DNA of 64,000 nucleotides from Elymus sibiricus (GCA_039707655.1 CM077672.1:456236390-456300389), one strand, 5' to 3'; shown: positions 36,466-46,700, counted from the first letter of the stretch. A program made the numbers and translations. Notes: generated by a model from the sequence alone, not told the origin.

Positions 36466-36470
36466 CGAAT
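36466..36470. other. Copia target duplication, right copy
   Basis: CGAAT, identical to 26767-26771. Confidence 0.95.
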
Positions 36471-37189
36471 GCAGCGGCGGCCATGGCGGAGAGGAGCTGC
36501 AGCAGCGCGTGGGGAAGGGGGAAAAGATCTCGGGGCGGGCCAGGGTGGTCGCGGTGGCCTTCTTATCCACCGTGGCGCCCTGTAGCGACGCGAGGGCGAG
36601 CGGGCGCGGCTGGGACAGCGAGCCGGCGTCGGGCGCGCGCGCGCGGGAGGTTAGGGAAAGGCCGGCGTTCTTGGGCTGGGCCACATTGTGTGCACGTAGA
36701 TCCCAGTCCAACAGTGCGTTCTGTTCTTTTTCCTTTTTCTTTTCTTCTGTTTTACTTCTTTTCTGTTTGCAAAAATGTTTGGCCACCATTGCAATTTTGT
36801 AAAATATGAGACTTGTACAATTAATTGCTATGCAATATTTATCACTGCCAGAAAAAGGTTTGGAGGTAAATTGATTTCATTTGAATTTTGGATTAAATAA
36901 AATGGATTAAACACTGCTGTTTTGGTACTGTTTTATGATGTTAGAGTTATTTAAATAATTCAATTAATGTTGATTTTCTTTTTATAATTGCTTTGGGAAT
37001 ATTTGCAATATTAAGAACTATTTAGTTCCTGGATTTGAACAACTTTTAAAATCACATTAAATTTGGATTTCAATTTGAACTGGACTTTGAAATGAGATAT
37101 GATTCAAATGTGATCAAGACTTGTTAATCATGGTGACTTGGCATCATAAAAAAGGTGATCACTGTAGCTTAATACAGGCGGATGTTACA

Positions 37190-37194
37190 AAAAC
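37190..37194. other. Solo-LTR target duplication, right copy
   Basis: AAAAC, identical to 23313-23317. Confidence 0.85.
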
Positions 37195-37489
37195 CAATAT
37201 AAAAAATGTGCCAAATTTAAAAAAATAAGAAAAATTAAGCTTTGGAAAAAAAAAGAAAAAGAAAAAAGGAATATTAAAAATAAAAAAGGAAAAAAACAGA
37301 AAGAAAACCGAAACAAAAAACTACACACACAGAAAAAAAAGAAAAAAGAAACAACCGAAAGAAACAGCAAAAAAGGTTGGCCCTTCTCGAGGCTGATTTC
37401 AGCGTAGCGTCGACTACATGCCGCCCACGCCGCTCGCGTGGGCGATTGCGAGTCTGGCCCAGGGCAGCGTGCCGATGGACACATGCCAC

Positions 37490-38409
37490 AACCTCATAAT
37501 GATCGATCTACTGAAGAAATACTGTGATGCTTCTGGTCAGCGAGTAAATGTGGACAAATCATCGATCTATTTCAGCAAAGGAGTTGCATACAGTTTGAGA
37601 ACTGAAATTAAGAACACCCTAGCGGTGCAAAACGAGTCCCTGTCACAGAAATACTTGGGCTTACCCACCGATGTGGGAAAATCCAGAGAGGGTTGTTTTA
37701 GATACCTGAAGGACAGGGTATGGAAGCATGTGAAGGGATGGATGGAGAAATGTCTCTCTGCAGGAGGGAAAGAGGTATTAATTAAATCAGTCTCTCAATC
37801 CATACCTACATACTCTATGTTGTGTTTCAAGCTTCCCCGTGGTCTATGCAATCATATCAATGGATTACTTAGAAAATTTTGATGGGGAAGTAGAAGAGGA
37901 AAATGGAAAATTGCACGGTCTCGTGGAAGATGATGTCAAAACCCAAATACATGGGCGGGATGGGGTTCCGAGATATAGAGCTGTTTAACTTGGCATTATT
38001 AGCTCGACAAGCTTGGAGAATTTTGCAGGATCTTGACTCATTGAGTGCCCGAGTTCTGAAATCTAGGTACTATCCAGATTGTGAGTTCCTTGATGCGACT
38101 CTTGGCTCTAACCCATCTCATGTTTGGCGCTCTATTAGGGAAGGAAGTGAAGTTCTATCATTCAGACTTATTAAACGAATTGGCTCAAGTACAAACACCC
38201 ATATCTGGCACACCAATTGGCTACCGAGGGATTTTAAGCTCCGGCCTATCTGCGCTCGGTCAGCAGATCCTCCGCCTTTGGTGTCAGAACTCATCGACCA
38301 GACGACCAGAACCTGGAATAGGCAAGTTCTAACCGAGCACTTTATTGTACCGGATATTGATATCATCTTGAATATCTCATTCAGCTCGAGATCCCAGAAC
38401 GACTTTTAG
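37490..38409 (+). pseudogene. LINE reverse transcriptase, C-terminal half
   Basis: Two frames (to 37882, then 37903-38409) contain LLKKYCDASGQRVNVDKSSI, KYLGLPTDVGKSREGCFRYL, GWMEKCLSAGGKEVLIKSVS and IPTYSMLCFKLPRGLCNHIN. They continue with KPKYMGGMGFRDIELFNLAL and LARQAWRILQ. This order is standard for the segment after the RT catalytic core in plant L1-type LINEs. A stop at 37880 (where the family has W) separates the two frames. The FADD-type catalytic motif lies upstream and is absent. Confidence 0.88.
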
Positions 38410-38533
38410 GCTTGGCATTATGATAGAAGGGGTGTGTTCTCTGTACGTTCTGCCTATAGAATGACCTCGGAGATCAAGACCAAGCAATAAAATTGGCTGG
38501 AACACAGGCCTAGCAATTCAAAACCGAGCAGCA

Positions 38534-38918
38534 TTGAAAAGGGATTGGTCTAATATATGGAAAGTTAAAGTGCCCTCCAAGGTGCGTGTTTTCGTTTGGC
38601 GTTTGGCGCATACATCTCTACCGACTGGCACGATAAGTTTTGAAAGGAAGATGGCCACAACACTGGTCGGCTCCATATTCTGCAGCAGAAGATACTTGGC
38701 GTCATTCTCTGTTCAATTGTAGTATGGCCCGCTGTGTGTGGGTGCTGGGAGACGAAAAGATCCTTGAACATGCAATATCAAATCAAGCTGAAGATGCAAG
38801 ACAGTGGCTTTTCTGCCTTTTTTATTTGATGTCGCAACAGGACCTTACTCGTGTGCTTATAACGATGTGGTCCATCTGGTGGGCAAGAAGAAGAGAGATC
38901 CATGACAACGAGTTCTAG
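38534..38918 (+). pseudogene. LINE zinc region (zf-RVT) remnant
   Basis: Reads IWKVKVPSKVRVFVWRLAHT in one frame and AAEDTWRHSLFNCSMARCVW in the next, which is the zf-RVT pattern (C..C, E..HL..C, W). A frameshift falls near 38690. The first Cys pair is in a degraded stretch. Confidence 0.75.
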
Positions 38919-39010
38919 AGCCCTTTATCAACAATGACCTTCATCAACCGTTATTTACAGGATCTGGAAATTGCTACTTCTGCTGTAACGTGCTCTACAG
39001 GGAGTGCAGC

Positions 39011-39015
39011 ACCGC
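39011..39015. other. Gypsy (Tat) target duplication, left copy
   Basis: ACCGC, repeated at 44198-44202. Confidence 0.9.
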
Positions 39016-39456
39016 TGACGGAGCAAATTCCCGTCAGATCCCTCGGTAGGGTTCATGACGAGATCATAAGTACCGGTACGGAGTCTGCACACACAATTTA
39101 CCCAGGTTCGGGCCTCCGAAGAGTAATACCCTACGTCCTGCTTCTTCTTGTTATTCATGGTGAGGAAATACCTCGTGCAAAGGATTAAAATGGTGTACGG
39201 GTTGTCTACCGAGAGTTTGGATCTAAGAAGGGATCCTGAACGAAGCCCTAGACCTCCCTTTATATAGACATGAGAGGTCTAGGGTTTACACGGGGGGTGG
39301 TTGAGGTTGGTTCCGCCGCCGCCCTCTATCTTGGAGAGCACGCACATCGTCCTCACCTCTTTAGGGTTTCTTGATATTCCTTGGGCCTGGTGGGCGCCGT
39401 ACGTGGTCAAGGTCGGGCTCCCTAATGTCAGGCACCCCGGGTTCAGGACCACGTCA
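39016..39456 (-). repeat. 3' LTR of the Tat-type gypsy element
   Basis: Ends ...GACCACGTCA. The element's sense polypurine tract GCTCGGGGGCTAC sits just right of it (39457-39469). Confidence 0.88.
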
Positions 39457-40144
39457 GTAGCCCCCGAGCATGGCGGTGGTCGCAGGCGTCCGGACTCTGA
39501 GGCCTCCGCCGGGCTCCTCTCCTCGTGTGCCCGGCTTTCTTGATCCCCCGTAATGTGGATTCCTCCTTCTGTCTTGGTAGCGCTGTCGCCTCTTCGGTTG
39601 AGAGGCCCAAGGTCCTGTGGGCCGGCCATCATTAGCGCTGGAACCGTCTAGGGTAAGATTCGCGTGCCCCTCCGTTTAAAATACGACTGACGGGCAGCCA
39701 GCTTGAAGTTTGATGATTCCCATTCTCCTTCGTCAGTTCTCCATTTGTATTTACTAGATCAAGGGTGATTACCTCCTCCCCTTCTGAGGAGGGATGGTCG
39801 CTCCCTCCACTACTTCCGAAGAGGGATTTGGTCCGGGCAGCTTGCCTGACACGGTGCCGCCGCGCCTTCCTCACCCGCCTGAGTGGGTCAGTGACTGGGA
39901 GCATTCCTCTGTCTCTTGTTCCCAACTGGAGCAGTTGGTAACGATGGGGCGGCTCCCGGAATTTACCGAGATGGGGTGGATGGCTCCGCGGTTGAGGGAT
40001 GGGGTCCCGCGACTGCTGTGTTGGAATCAAGTGGTGCATGTAGCGTTCATCCACTGCGGGCTGCGGCTCCCCTTGAGCTCCTTCACCCAGGACGTGTTGG
40101 CCCTTTACGGGTTGCAGCTATATCACCTGACCTTGGGCGGCGTC

Positions 40145-41035
40145 CTACATCTTTCCTGCTTGGTGAATGAGGCCGGAAACGAACTTGACTGCGGTGTCGG
40201 CCTCTGCGTTTGTTACTGGTTTGGCCTCTATCCACTTGGTGAACTTGTCGACCGCCACCAACAGGAACTTGTGTCCTCCTGGTGAGGGCGAGAGCTTGCT
40301 GACCATGTCCAGTCCCCATACCGCAAACGGCCATGTCAACGGAATTGTTTTTAACGTCGAGGCCGACATGTGGGTCTTGTTGGCGAAGCGTTGGCAGCCC
40401 TCGCAGCTCCGAACTATTTCCTCGGCATCACGCACCGCATGAGGCCAGAAGAAACCATGGCGGAAGGCCTTTGCCACGATTGTTCTGGGGGCTGCATGAT
40501 GCCCGCAAGCCCTCGCGTGTATTTCCTGTAAGAGCTGCTTGCCTTCCTCCTCTGTCACACCGCGTTGGAAAACGCCCACTTGGCTGCATTTGTAAAGCTC
40601 GCCGTTCATGATTGTGTATGCTTTGGAGCGACAGACGATACAGCGGGCTTCCGTTTTGTCTTCTGGGAGCTCGCCTTTCGTCATGTAGGCGTGCAGCAGC
40701 TGAGTCCAGTCTTGGGCGAGGACTGCCACTACGTCCTCCTGCTCCGCTGTTGCGGGTGGCGGACTGTCGTTCGGGGCTGCGGTGTCGGGTGTGCTGAAGC
40801 TCAGCGCGGCCTCTTCGTAATCTTGAATCTTGATAGATGGTTTGTGCGGTATCTCCAAGAAGGTCTCATCCGGCACGGGCTCCCTAGATGACCCGACACG
40901 CGCCAAATTATCGGCTGCAATGTTATCACCTCTTTTTACATGATGTAGTTCGAGCTCGTCGAATTTTCCATCGAGTGCTCGTACGGCACCGCAGTATGCC
41001 GCCATCTTAGGATCTTTTGTGTCGAACGTCTTCAT
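40145..41035 (-). pseudogene. Archaeal-type RNase H end and integrase
   Basis: The 296-residue frame starts with the end of the extra RNase H (DPKMAAYCGAVRALDGKFDE, LELHHVKRGDNIAADNLARV). The integrase zinc finger follows (HARACGHHAAPRTIVAKAFR ... CEGCQ; H-H-C-C), then the integrase core WPFAVWGLDMVSKLSPSPGG with the first catalytic Asp and FLLVAVDKFTKWIEAKPV. It ends before the rest of the catalytic triad; broken frames continue to about 39632. Confidence 0.87.
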
Positions 41036-41126
41036 GACCTACTGGACCACAAGGTCAGAGTCGCCTCGGTAGATGAGACGTCGAATGCCCATGGAGGCCG
41101 CGATTCGGAGCCCGTGAAGAAGAGCT

Positions 41127-41677
41127 TCATTTTGCCATGTTGTTGGAGTCCCGAAAGTGGAGTTGTAGGACGTAGTTCATTTTGTTGCCTCTGGGGGAGA
41201 CGAGGACTACCCTAGCCCCCAGTCCTTGCACCGTCATCGATCCGTCGAAGTACATAGTCCAGTACTCGAGGTCGATGTTCTTGGGGACCTGCTGGGCTTC
41301 GGTCCACTCCACCAGGAAGTCAGCGATGGTTTGTAACTCGCAGTGCGTGGTTTGTACGAGAGCTCAAACGGTAGGAGCTCGATTGCCCACTTTGCCACAT
41401 GGCTTGTAGCATCCTTGTTGTTGATGATGTTAGAGAGTGGTGCGTGGCTGACAACCGTGATTGGGTTGGCTTGAAAGTAGTGCCGCAGTTTCCTTGTGGC
41501 CATGAACACCCCATATGTTATCTTCTGGTAGTGTGGATATCTGGTCCTGCAAGGTGTGAGCACTTCGCTGGCATAGTACGCCGGGTATTGCACCCGATGT
41601 ACCTTTCCGGCCTCCTCCCGTTCCATGGCTATGACCACGCCGACCACCTGGGTGGTCGCCGCTATGTACAGCAGCAT
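41127..41677 (-). pseudogene. RT-linked RNase H and start of the second RNase H
   Basis: Frame 41677-41234 has ATTQVVGVVIAMEREEAGKV and YASEVLTPCRTRYPHYQKIT, then HYFQANPITVVSHAPLSNII and VAKWAIELLPFELSYKPRTA, the RNase H attached to gypsy RT. Frame 41312-41127 begins the archaeal-type domain (YWTMYFDGSMTVQGLGARVV, with catalytic Asp in FDGS). The two overlap through a frameshift. Confidence 0.8.
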
Positions 41678-41827
41678 GGGTTCTTATTGGGTTCGAGAGA
41701 CAAGGAGTGGGTTTGACTGTAGTAGTCTCTTGAGGTCGGCGAATGCTTGTTTGGCTTCTTCGCTCCAGTAAAACTTGTCGCCCTTTTTGAGAAGGCGATA
41801 TAGTAGCAGGGCCTTCTCGCCCAGCCA

Positions 41828-42457
41828 TTAGATGAATCTGCTCAGGGCTGCAACGCATCCTGCAAGCTTCTGCACATCATGCATCGTCTCCGGGGGCTCG
41901 AGGTCCACTATTGCTTGAATTTTTTCTGGGTTCGCCTCTATCCCCCATTGGGATACGATGAACCCCAGTAGCTGTCCAGCACGGACCCCGAAAACACATT
42001 TTTCGGGGTTTAGCTTCATGATGAAGTTACGAAGGTTGTCGAAGGTCTGCTAGAGGTCCTCGAGGAGGCTTGAGCCTCGTTTGGATTTGACAATGATGTC
42101 ATCGATGTAGACCTCTGCGTTTACTCCTATCTACTTGTTGAAGCACTTCTGCATCATCCGCTGATACGTAGCCCCCGCGTTCTTGAGACCAGACGACATA
42201 GTGATGTAGCATAAAGGCCCGTCTGGCGTGATGAAGGAGGTCGTCTCTTGGTCGGATTCTTCATCCGTATCTGGTGATACCAAGAGTATGCATCCAGAAA
42301 ACACGTGCGCTCGCATCCTGTCGTGGAGTCGATGATCTGATCGATCCTGGGTAGTGGGAACGGGTCTTTGGGGCATGCCTTGTTGAGGTCGGTGTAGTCC
42401 ACACACATGTGCCATGTGTTGTTCTTCTTCAACACCATTACTGGGTTTGCCAGCCAC
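41828..42457 (-). pseudogene. Gypsy reverse transcriptase core
   Basis: Carries WHMCVDYTDLNKACPKDPFP, LPRIDQIIDSTTG and the palm motif, GATYQRMMQKCFNK, then the active site VNAEVYIDDIIVKS (between frames) and MKLNPEKCVFGVRAGQLLGF. Frameshifts at about 42240 and stops at 42130 and 42050 split it. The catalytic YIDD residues survive. Confidence 0.85.
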
Positions 42458-42515
42458 TCTAGGTGTGTGACCTCCCTTGCGAACTTGGCTGCGAGCAGAC
42501 GTGCTATCTCTTACC

Positions 42516-43364
42516 CTATCGCCATTCGTTTTCTGTAGCGAAACGACGTAGGGCTTGTTTCACCGGCCTCGCGTCCTTGCGGACGTTCCGGCAATGTTCG
42601 ACTTTATTGGCTGGCACCCCTGGCATGTCAGTGGGCTTCCAGGAAAATATGCTCCAGTTGGCTCGGAGGAAAGTGAGGAGCTCTGCCTCCTGGCTCTCCG
42701 AGAGGTCTTCGCCAATGGTTACTGTCTTGCTGGGATCTTCCGGGTGCATCTGAAACTTCTTTGTTTGTTTGGCCGGTTGGAACACGGGTCCTGGCCTCAG
42801 CTTCTGTGGGAGCTCGGCCTCCGATGGTCCTATTAGTTTCCTTATTTTGGCGAGCTCGGCGGAGGCCAGGGCAGCCTCAGGGAGCTCTACGTTGGCCACT
42901 TCAGCCTCATAGGCCTTTTCCGAGCTTCCTCGCACGGTGATTGTGCCGTTCGGGCCCATCATCTTTAGTTGTAGATAGGCGTAGGAAGGGACCGCCATAA
43001 ATTTGACGTATGCGGGCCTGCCCAGGATCGCGTGGTAGCCGCTCTGGAAAGGAGCGACATCGAACTGGATGGCCTTGCTCCGGTAGTTGTGCTCGTCTCC
43101 GAAGACGACTTCGAGCTCGATCTGCCCCAGGGGACGGACTGGGCGGCCCAGCACCACCCCATGAAAACCCACATCCCACCTCTGTAGGCCAGACAGGGAG
43201 ATCTTCATCTTTTCCAGGGTGTTGGTGAAGATAATATTGAGGCCGCTGCCTCCGTCCATCAGGACGCATGAGAGGCGGCAGCCCCCCACGATTAAATCTA
43301 GTACCAAGGCGTGTTTGCCTGGTTGTACGACGTCTTTGGGGTGATCCCCGACGCTAATGGTCAC
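42516..43364 (-). pseudogene. Gypsy protease and linker to RT
   Basis: The protease region reads ALVLDLIVGGCRLSCVLMDG and GSGLNIIFTNTLEKM (motif D-G-G-S, usual for this lineage). It continues RPLGQIELEVVFGDEHNYRS and YHAILGRPAYVKFMAVPSYA. The linker and RT N-terminus follow (ELLTFLRANWSIFSWKPTDM, PGVPANKVEHCRNVR). Confidence 0.85.
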
Positions 43365-43776
43365 CGTTTCCTAGGACCACGTGAGCCGTTCTCTGGTCGG
43401 GTCCTTTGTCGCGTAGATTGCGCATCGCGCGAGCTTCTGGTTTCAGCGTGTATCCGCCGCTGTGAATATCATATTCACGGAGGCCCCGCGGTGAGGGGCT
43501 TTACGAGCGGGCCTATGGTGTCGCGGGGCCCGCACGATGCGCCTCCACGCGAGGTGGTCGGGGCGATCGTAGACCCCTTGAGCTCGTCCTTGTTCATCGT
43601 ACATTTGTTTGATGAGGCATGAAGGCGAGATGTCGAGGAATTGTCCTGACCCATCAGCGACTAGCTCGAAAGAGCCGAACGTGAGGCAATGGCCTGGCTG
43701 GAGATCGCCGGCCTTCTCTGTTTCTCCGCACCGGGTTCGTTCTCCGATCAACGTCGCCCGTGCCTAGCGCGCCAAC

Positions 43777-44197
43777 TGACGGAGCAAATTCCTGTCAGAT
43801 CCCTCGGTAGGGTTCATGACGAGATCGAAAGTACCAGAACGGAGTCTGCCCTAGGTTTGGGCCTCCGAAGAGTAATACCCTACGTCCTGCTTCTTCTTGT
43901 TATTCATGGTGAGGGGATACCTCATGCAGAGGATTACAATGGTGTACGGGATGTCTACCGAGAGTTTGGATCTAAGAAGGGATCCTGAACGAAGCCCTAG
44001 ACCTCCCTTTATATAGACATGAGAGGTCTAGGGTTTACACAGGGGGCGGTTGATCGGTTCCACCGCCGCCCTCTATCTTGGAGAGCACGCACATCGTCCT
44101 CATCTCTTTAGGGTTTCTTGATATTCCTTGGGCCTGGTGGGCTCCGTACGTGGTCAAGGCGGGGCTCCCTGATGTCAGGCACCCCGGGTTCCCGTCA
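43777..44197 (-). repeat. 5' LTR of the Tat-type gypsy element
   Basis: Pairs with 39016-39456. Directly left, on the minus strand, GTTGGCGCGCTAGGCACG looks like the primer binding site, although the tRNA is not identified. Confidence 0.88.
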
Positions 44198-44202
44198 ACC
44201 GC
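44198..44202. other. Gypsy (Tat) target duplication, right copy
   Basis: ACCGC, identical to 39011-39015. Confidence 0.9.
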
Positions 44203-44235
44203 GCCAAAGACCAAGGAGATGGCTCCCTCCGGTGG

Positions 44236-44664
44236 CTCTAGCCATGAAAATGAATGTGGACGGTGGCCTTTCCCGCCATAGCGATAAGGGGGCAGCGGCA
44301 GCCATCAGAGACAAGGATGGACGTTTTCTGGGCGCGTCCGCCGTCATCTTTGACGGCCTTTCGGACCCCGCTAGTCTGGAAGCATGGGCATGTAACGAGG
44401 TGCTAGCACTGGGGCAGTATCTTACATGTTCAGCATGTGGTGATTGGTTCTGACTGCCTTGAGGTGATTACAAACATCAACAAAGGTGCGGCTGCTGTTT
44501 ACGCGCCAGTCTTGCGAGAAATAGAGAACAGGAGGAGCGAGTTCGACGATGTTATTTCCCGTTTTGAACCTAGGGAGTCTAATAGTGAAGCGCATAGCTT
44601 AGCAAAGGCGTCAACTCTTGACATAGCACATAGGCCACCATGTGTGGCTAGGGAGAGTTCCTGA
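44236..44664 (+). pseudogene. LINE RNase H domain
   Basis: Frame to 44453 reads MKMNVDGGLSRHSDKGAAAA, then IRDKDGRFLGASAVIFDGLS and EAWACNEVLAL (catalytic Asp in VDGG, Glu in EAWA). A frameshift at about 44435 leads to VIGSDCLEVITNINKGAAAV (third Asp in GSDC) and FEPRESNSEAHSLAKAS, then a stop. This is the RNase H that ends many plant LINE ORF2 proteins. Confidence 0.83.
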
Positions 44665-44730
44665 TATCATTTGTATCCCAGACTTTTTAAAAATTGAATA
44701 AAATCCCTGGTTACACCTGAAAAAAAAACT

Positions 44731-45440
44731 ATTCCTTCTCGCAAAAAAAAGCCTCACAACTATTCCAGTATGCTGTGAGCACATTCACCATCTTCTTGAG
44801 CTTCACACCGCAGACAATGTCCATTGCGGACGGGCCATGATGCATGTCGTCCTTACCTTCGACTTGGAGCCCGCGCCGCGGGGAAGACGCGCCATCAAAG
44901 GGGTTGCGCCGCCGCCCCGATGTTGGGGCGCCAGACGGACCGTACCGCGTCCGGCGGAGCCACCAAGACGCGCCTCCTGCCACTAGGCCCGGCAGATCTG
45001 AGCGCCATTTGGGCGGACGCAATGGATTCCCGCCGGATCGAGTCCGACCATGGTCGGGCGGACTCCTCCTAGGAGCGGCGGAGAGCCATGCGGACGGCCA
45101 TCTACTCCTCAGGCCCGCATGGGACGAGGTCCCAGTCGACAGATCGGGAGATCTCGGTGTCTGATCCGCCGCCGTCATGCCGGAGAAGGCCAGAGATCGC
45201 CGGAAAGAAGCTTGAGGGTGGAGTGAGTGGAGTGGGTGGCTAGGATTTGGTCCGGGATGCAAATGGGGATGAATATATGTCTGATCGATGTGGGTCGGAT
45301 CTGACATGGTGGACGCGCCGGAGCGTGTCCGGGCCTCCCTATATTCGTCCCAGATATGAGCTGGATATGAGGATGCCGGTCAGCAGTGACCGAGTCGTTC
45401 GCCCGGACGTTAGAGAGCATTTGAGGAGTCCGGCTGTAGC
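44731..45440 (-). mobile_element. GC-rich non-autonomous DNA transposon fragment (uncertain)
   Basis: A GC-rich block with a 192-codon minus-strand frame of Arg/Ser/Pro-rich composition. The right end 'tttgaggagtccggctgtag' resembles subterminal wording of Triticeae Harbinger derivatives. No matched ends were found. The frame is not called as a gene. Confidence 0.3.
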
Positions 45441-45668
45441 TCTTATAGCAATATGAATGTAATGGTGCCTACTCATCTGCATTCTTGTATGTTGTTATTA
45501 ACTTTGGTGGTGTTAAACCATTTTTTCGCATGCGGTTTGGTCTCTGAAAGTTTCATCGCGGGTAGAATTTTTCTTGTGGTTGTTGTCTGAGAATAAGATA
45601 ATGACCAGGGATAATTTGAGAAAAAGAGGATATCTAAATCTTTGAAATGTGAAGATTGCAAAGAAATA

Positions 45669-45763
45669 CTCCTTCCGATTCAAAAAAAAATTGTCGTGAC
45701 TTTAGTTTAAATTTAAATTAAAACTGAACTAAGGTCACGACACTTTCTTTGAATAGGACGGAG
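45669..45763. mobile_element. Stowaway MITE (95 bp) upstream of the small-protein gene
   Basis: Left end CTCCTTCCGATTCAAAAAAA, right end inverse TTTGAATAGGACGGAG, TA on both sides (45667-45668, 45764-45765). The interior AGTTTAAATTTAAATTAAAACT forms the hairpin. It lies about 260 bp upstream of the TATA box. Confidence 0.85.
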
Positions 45764-46024
45764 TAGTAGAATCGGTGTTTCACTTATTTTGAAGGCGCTT
45801 CATCAGTCAGAACAAACGAGATACAAATGCTATTATCCCCGGGCAAGAATTAACTAGCAGGATTACCGCCGAAAAATGTACTGCCTGACTACGTGGCCGC
45901 CTGGTCGGCACGCGTCCCCTCTACAGCGAGCCTAGCCTAGTCTCCGGCCACTATCCACGCGTCCCCGGTGAACAGACCGCTCGATGCGACTGGAAGCGGC
46001 GAGCTCTCGCGGGCGCTCAAGCCC

Positions 46025-46031
46025 TATATAA
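46025..46031 (+). promoter_or_regulatory. TATA box of the small-protein gene
   Basis: CCCTATATAAGCGCC is a canonical plant core promoter. A start about 30 bp downstream would give a 5' UTR of about 115 nt before the ATG at 46173. Confidence 0.75.
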
Positions 46032-46172
46032 GCGCCAGCCTTCTCGCCGCTAGCTAGCTCGTACTACTACGTCGGCTTCATCGAGCAAACTCGCCTCCAC
46101 ACAGACGCGTGCACACAAGGAAGGAAGGAAGAAGATCTACGCAGATTCAGGTCGAGGACGCTAGGTTCAGAG

Positions 46173-46388
46173 ATGGCCTTCAACGTCGTTGCTGCCGCGG
46201 TGATCGTCAGCCTGGGTGTCTTCTTCTTTTGGTCGGGGGCGGCAGTCGCTGCCGGCGCTATGATGAAGGCGCCGGGCGCGGCGGGCTTCCGCATCTCCCG
46301 CGAGGCGTTTGAGGCCAACCCGCGGGAGTACTTCCAGCTCCTCCGCAACGGAGGTGCTGCGGCGGCCGCGGGCGCCTTCGCGGCCTAG
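46173..46388 (+). CDS. Small membrane or secreted protein (71 aa), function unknown
   Basis: The single-exon frame starts MAFNVVAAAVIVSLGVFFFW. Residues 4-30 are strongly hydrophobic and read as a signal peptide or single membrane anchor. The remainder has a charged segment (FRISREAFEANPREYFQLLR) and an Ala-rich tail GAAAAAGAFAA. The start context is GAG-ATG-G and is the first ATG of the putative transcript. Gene structure around it is complete: TATA box at 46025, a GC-rich leader, the ORF, a 3' UTR with a MITE hairpin, and AATAAA at 46701. I do not recognise the family. High third-position GC fits a grass gene and contrasts with the flanks. Confidence 0.75.
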   Translation: MAFNVVAAAVIVSLGVFFFWSGAAVAAGAMMKAPGAAGFRISREAFEANPREYFQLLRNGGAAAAAGAFAA

Positions 46389-46470
46389 AGAGGCATGGCA
46401 GGCAACGCCCGCACGTACGTTAGGTTTAGATCCAAGCTAATACTGATACGTACTACGTACTAGTCTACTA

Positions 46471-46518
46471 CTCCCTCCGTCCGGAAATACTTAGACAAGT
46501 ATTTCCGGACGGAGGGAG
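46471..46518. mobile_element. 48-bp perfect-hairpin Stowaway miniature in the 3' UTR
   Basis: Starts CTCCCTCCGTCCGGAAATAC; two 22-bp arms are perfectly complementary around a 4-base loop (AGAC). TA flanks both sides (46469-46470, 46519-46520). The arms match the ends of the Thalos-type Stowaway, with its middle removed. It lies 83 bp after the stop codon and before the poly(A) signal. Confidence 0.9.
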
Positions 46519-46700
46519 TACTATGTTATGCGGAGTTACGAGTAGGCCGGGACTGCCATCTTTTGTACCTGGGCACGTATGTATTGCCAAGCTAAGCTAG
46601 TGTCAATCAAGCTATCTTGTGTACCAGCTGGGCCGTGCGTATTGGTGCGAACCCAGCTGGTTAGTAGCGTACGTCCCAAGAGTCTGAAGCTACTCTCTGT

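Larger units (their letters stand above)
23318..37189. mobile_element. Solo LTR of a long-LTR gypsy-type family, interrupted by a copia element
   Basis: It starts TGTGACGCCCCCGACTTAAT and ends GGATGTTACA, with AAAAC on each side. Net length is about 4173 bp after removing the copia element at 26772-36465 and one CGAAT. There is no internal retrotransposon region or second LTR, so it is a solo LTR left by recombination between two LTRs. It holds a GC-rich block (26000-26770) with overlapping shadow frames and an 11-G run at 23874-23884. The family name is not assigned; long LTRs of this start are common in Triticeae gypsy families. Confidence 0.82.
22891..37485. mobile_element. AT-rich word-repeat DNA element, split by a solo LTR
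   Basis: Left part (about 22891-23317): T-rich start, then repeated 'gttcatcgtatatta' type words (23166, 23206, 23252 and others). Right part (37190-about 37485): an A-rich arm followed by a GC-rich end. The two parts join when the solo LTR and one AAAAC are removed. Outer limits are not defined by a duplication. It resembles the element at 20303-22240 in having a T-rich and an A-rich arm. Confidence 0.35.
39016..44197 (-). mobile_element. Tat-lineage gypsy LTR retrotransposon without gag (5182 bp)
   Basis: Short LTRs (39016-39456, 441 bp; 43777-44197, 421 bp) start TGACGGAGCAAATTCC and end in CGTCA. ACCGC flanks the element. On the minus strand the order is protease, RT, RNase H, a second RNase H, integrase. 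The second, archaeal-type RNase H before the integrase is the mark of the plant Tat lineage. There is too little room (43365-43776) for a gag, so the element is deleted there. Frames are broken, and the LTRs differ by many substitutions and small indels, making it older than the two copia insertions. Confidence 0.85.
37480..44730 (+). mobile_element. 5'-truncated LINE, split by a gypsy insertion
   Basis: The plus strand carries the C-terminal RT region, a zf-RVT zinc region and an RNase H, then a 3' UTR with AATAAA (44696) and an A-run near 44722. The 5' side is cut inside the RT, as is common for LINEs. The gypsy element 39016-44197 lies between the zinc region and the RNase H. The exact left limit and a target duplication were not found. 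Confidence 0.8.

Noticed and set aside
45175..45307. Possible start of a 192-codon minus-strand gene at 45307
   Set aside because: Arg/Ser/Pro-rich, no domain, and embedded in a transposon-like GC-rich block.
46471..46518. Interpreting the 48-bp palindrome as a transcription terminator
   Set aside because: TA duplications and Stowaway end sequence explain it, and plant polymerase II does not use such hairpins to terminate.
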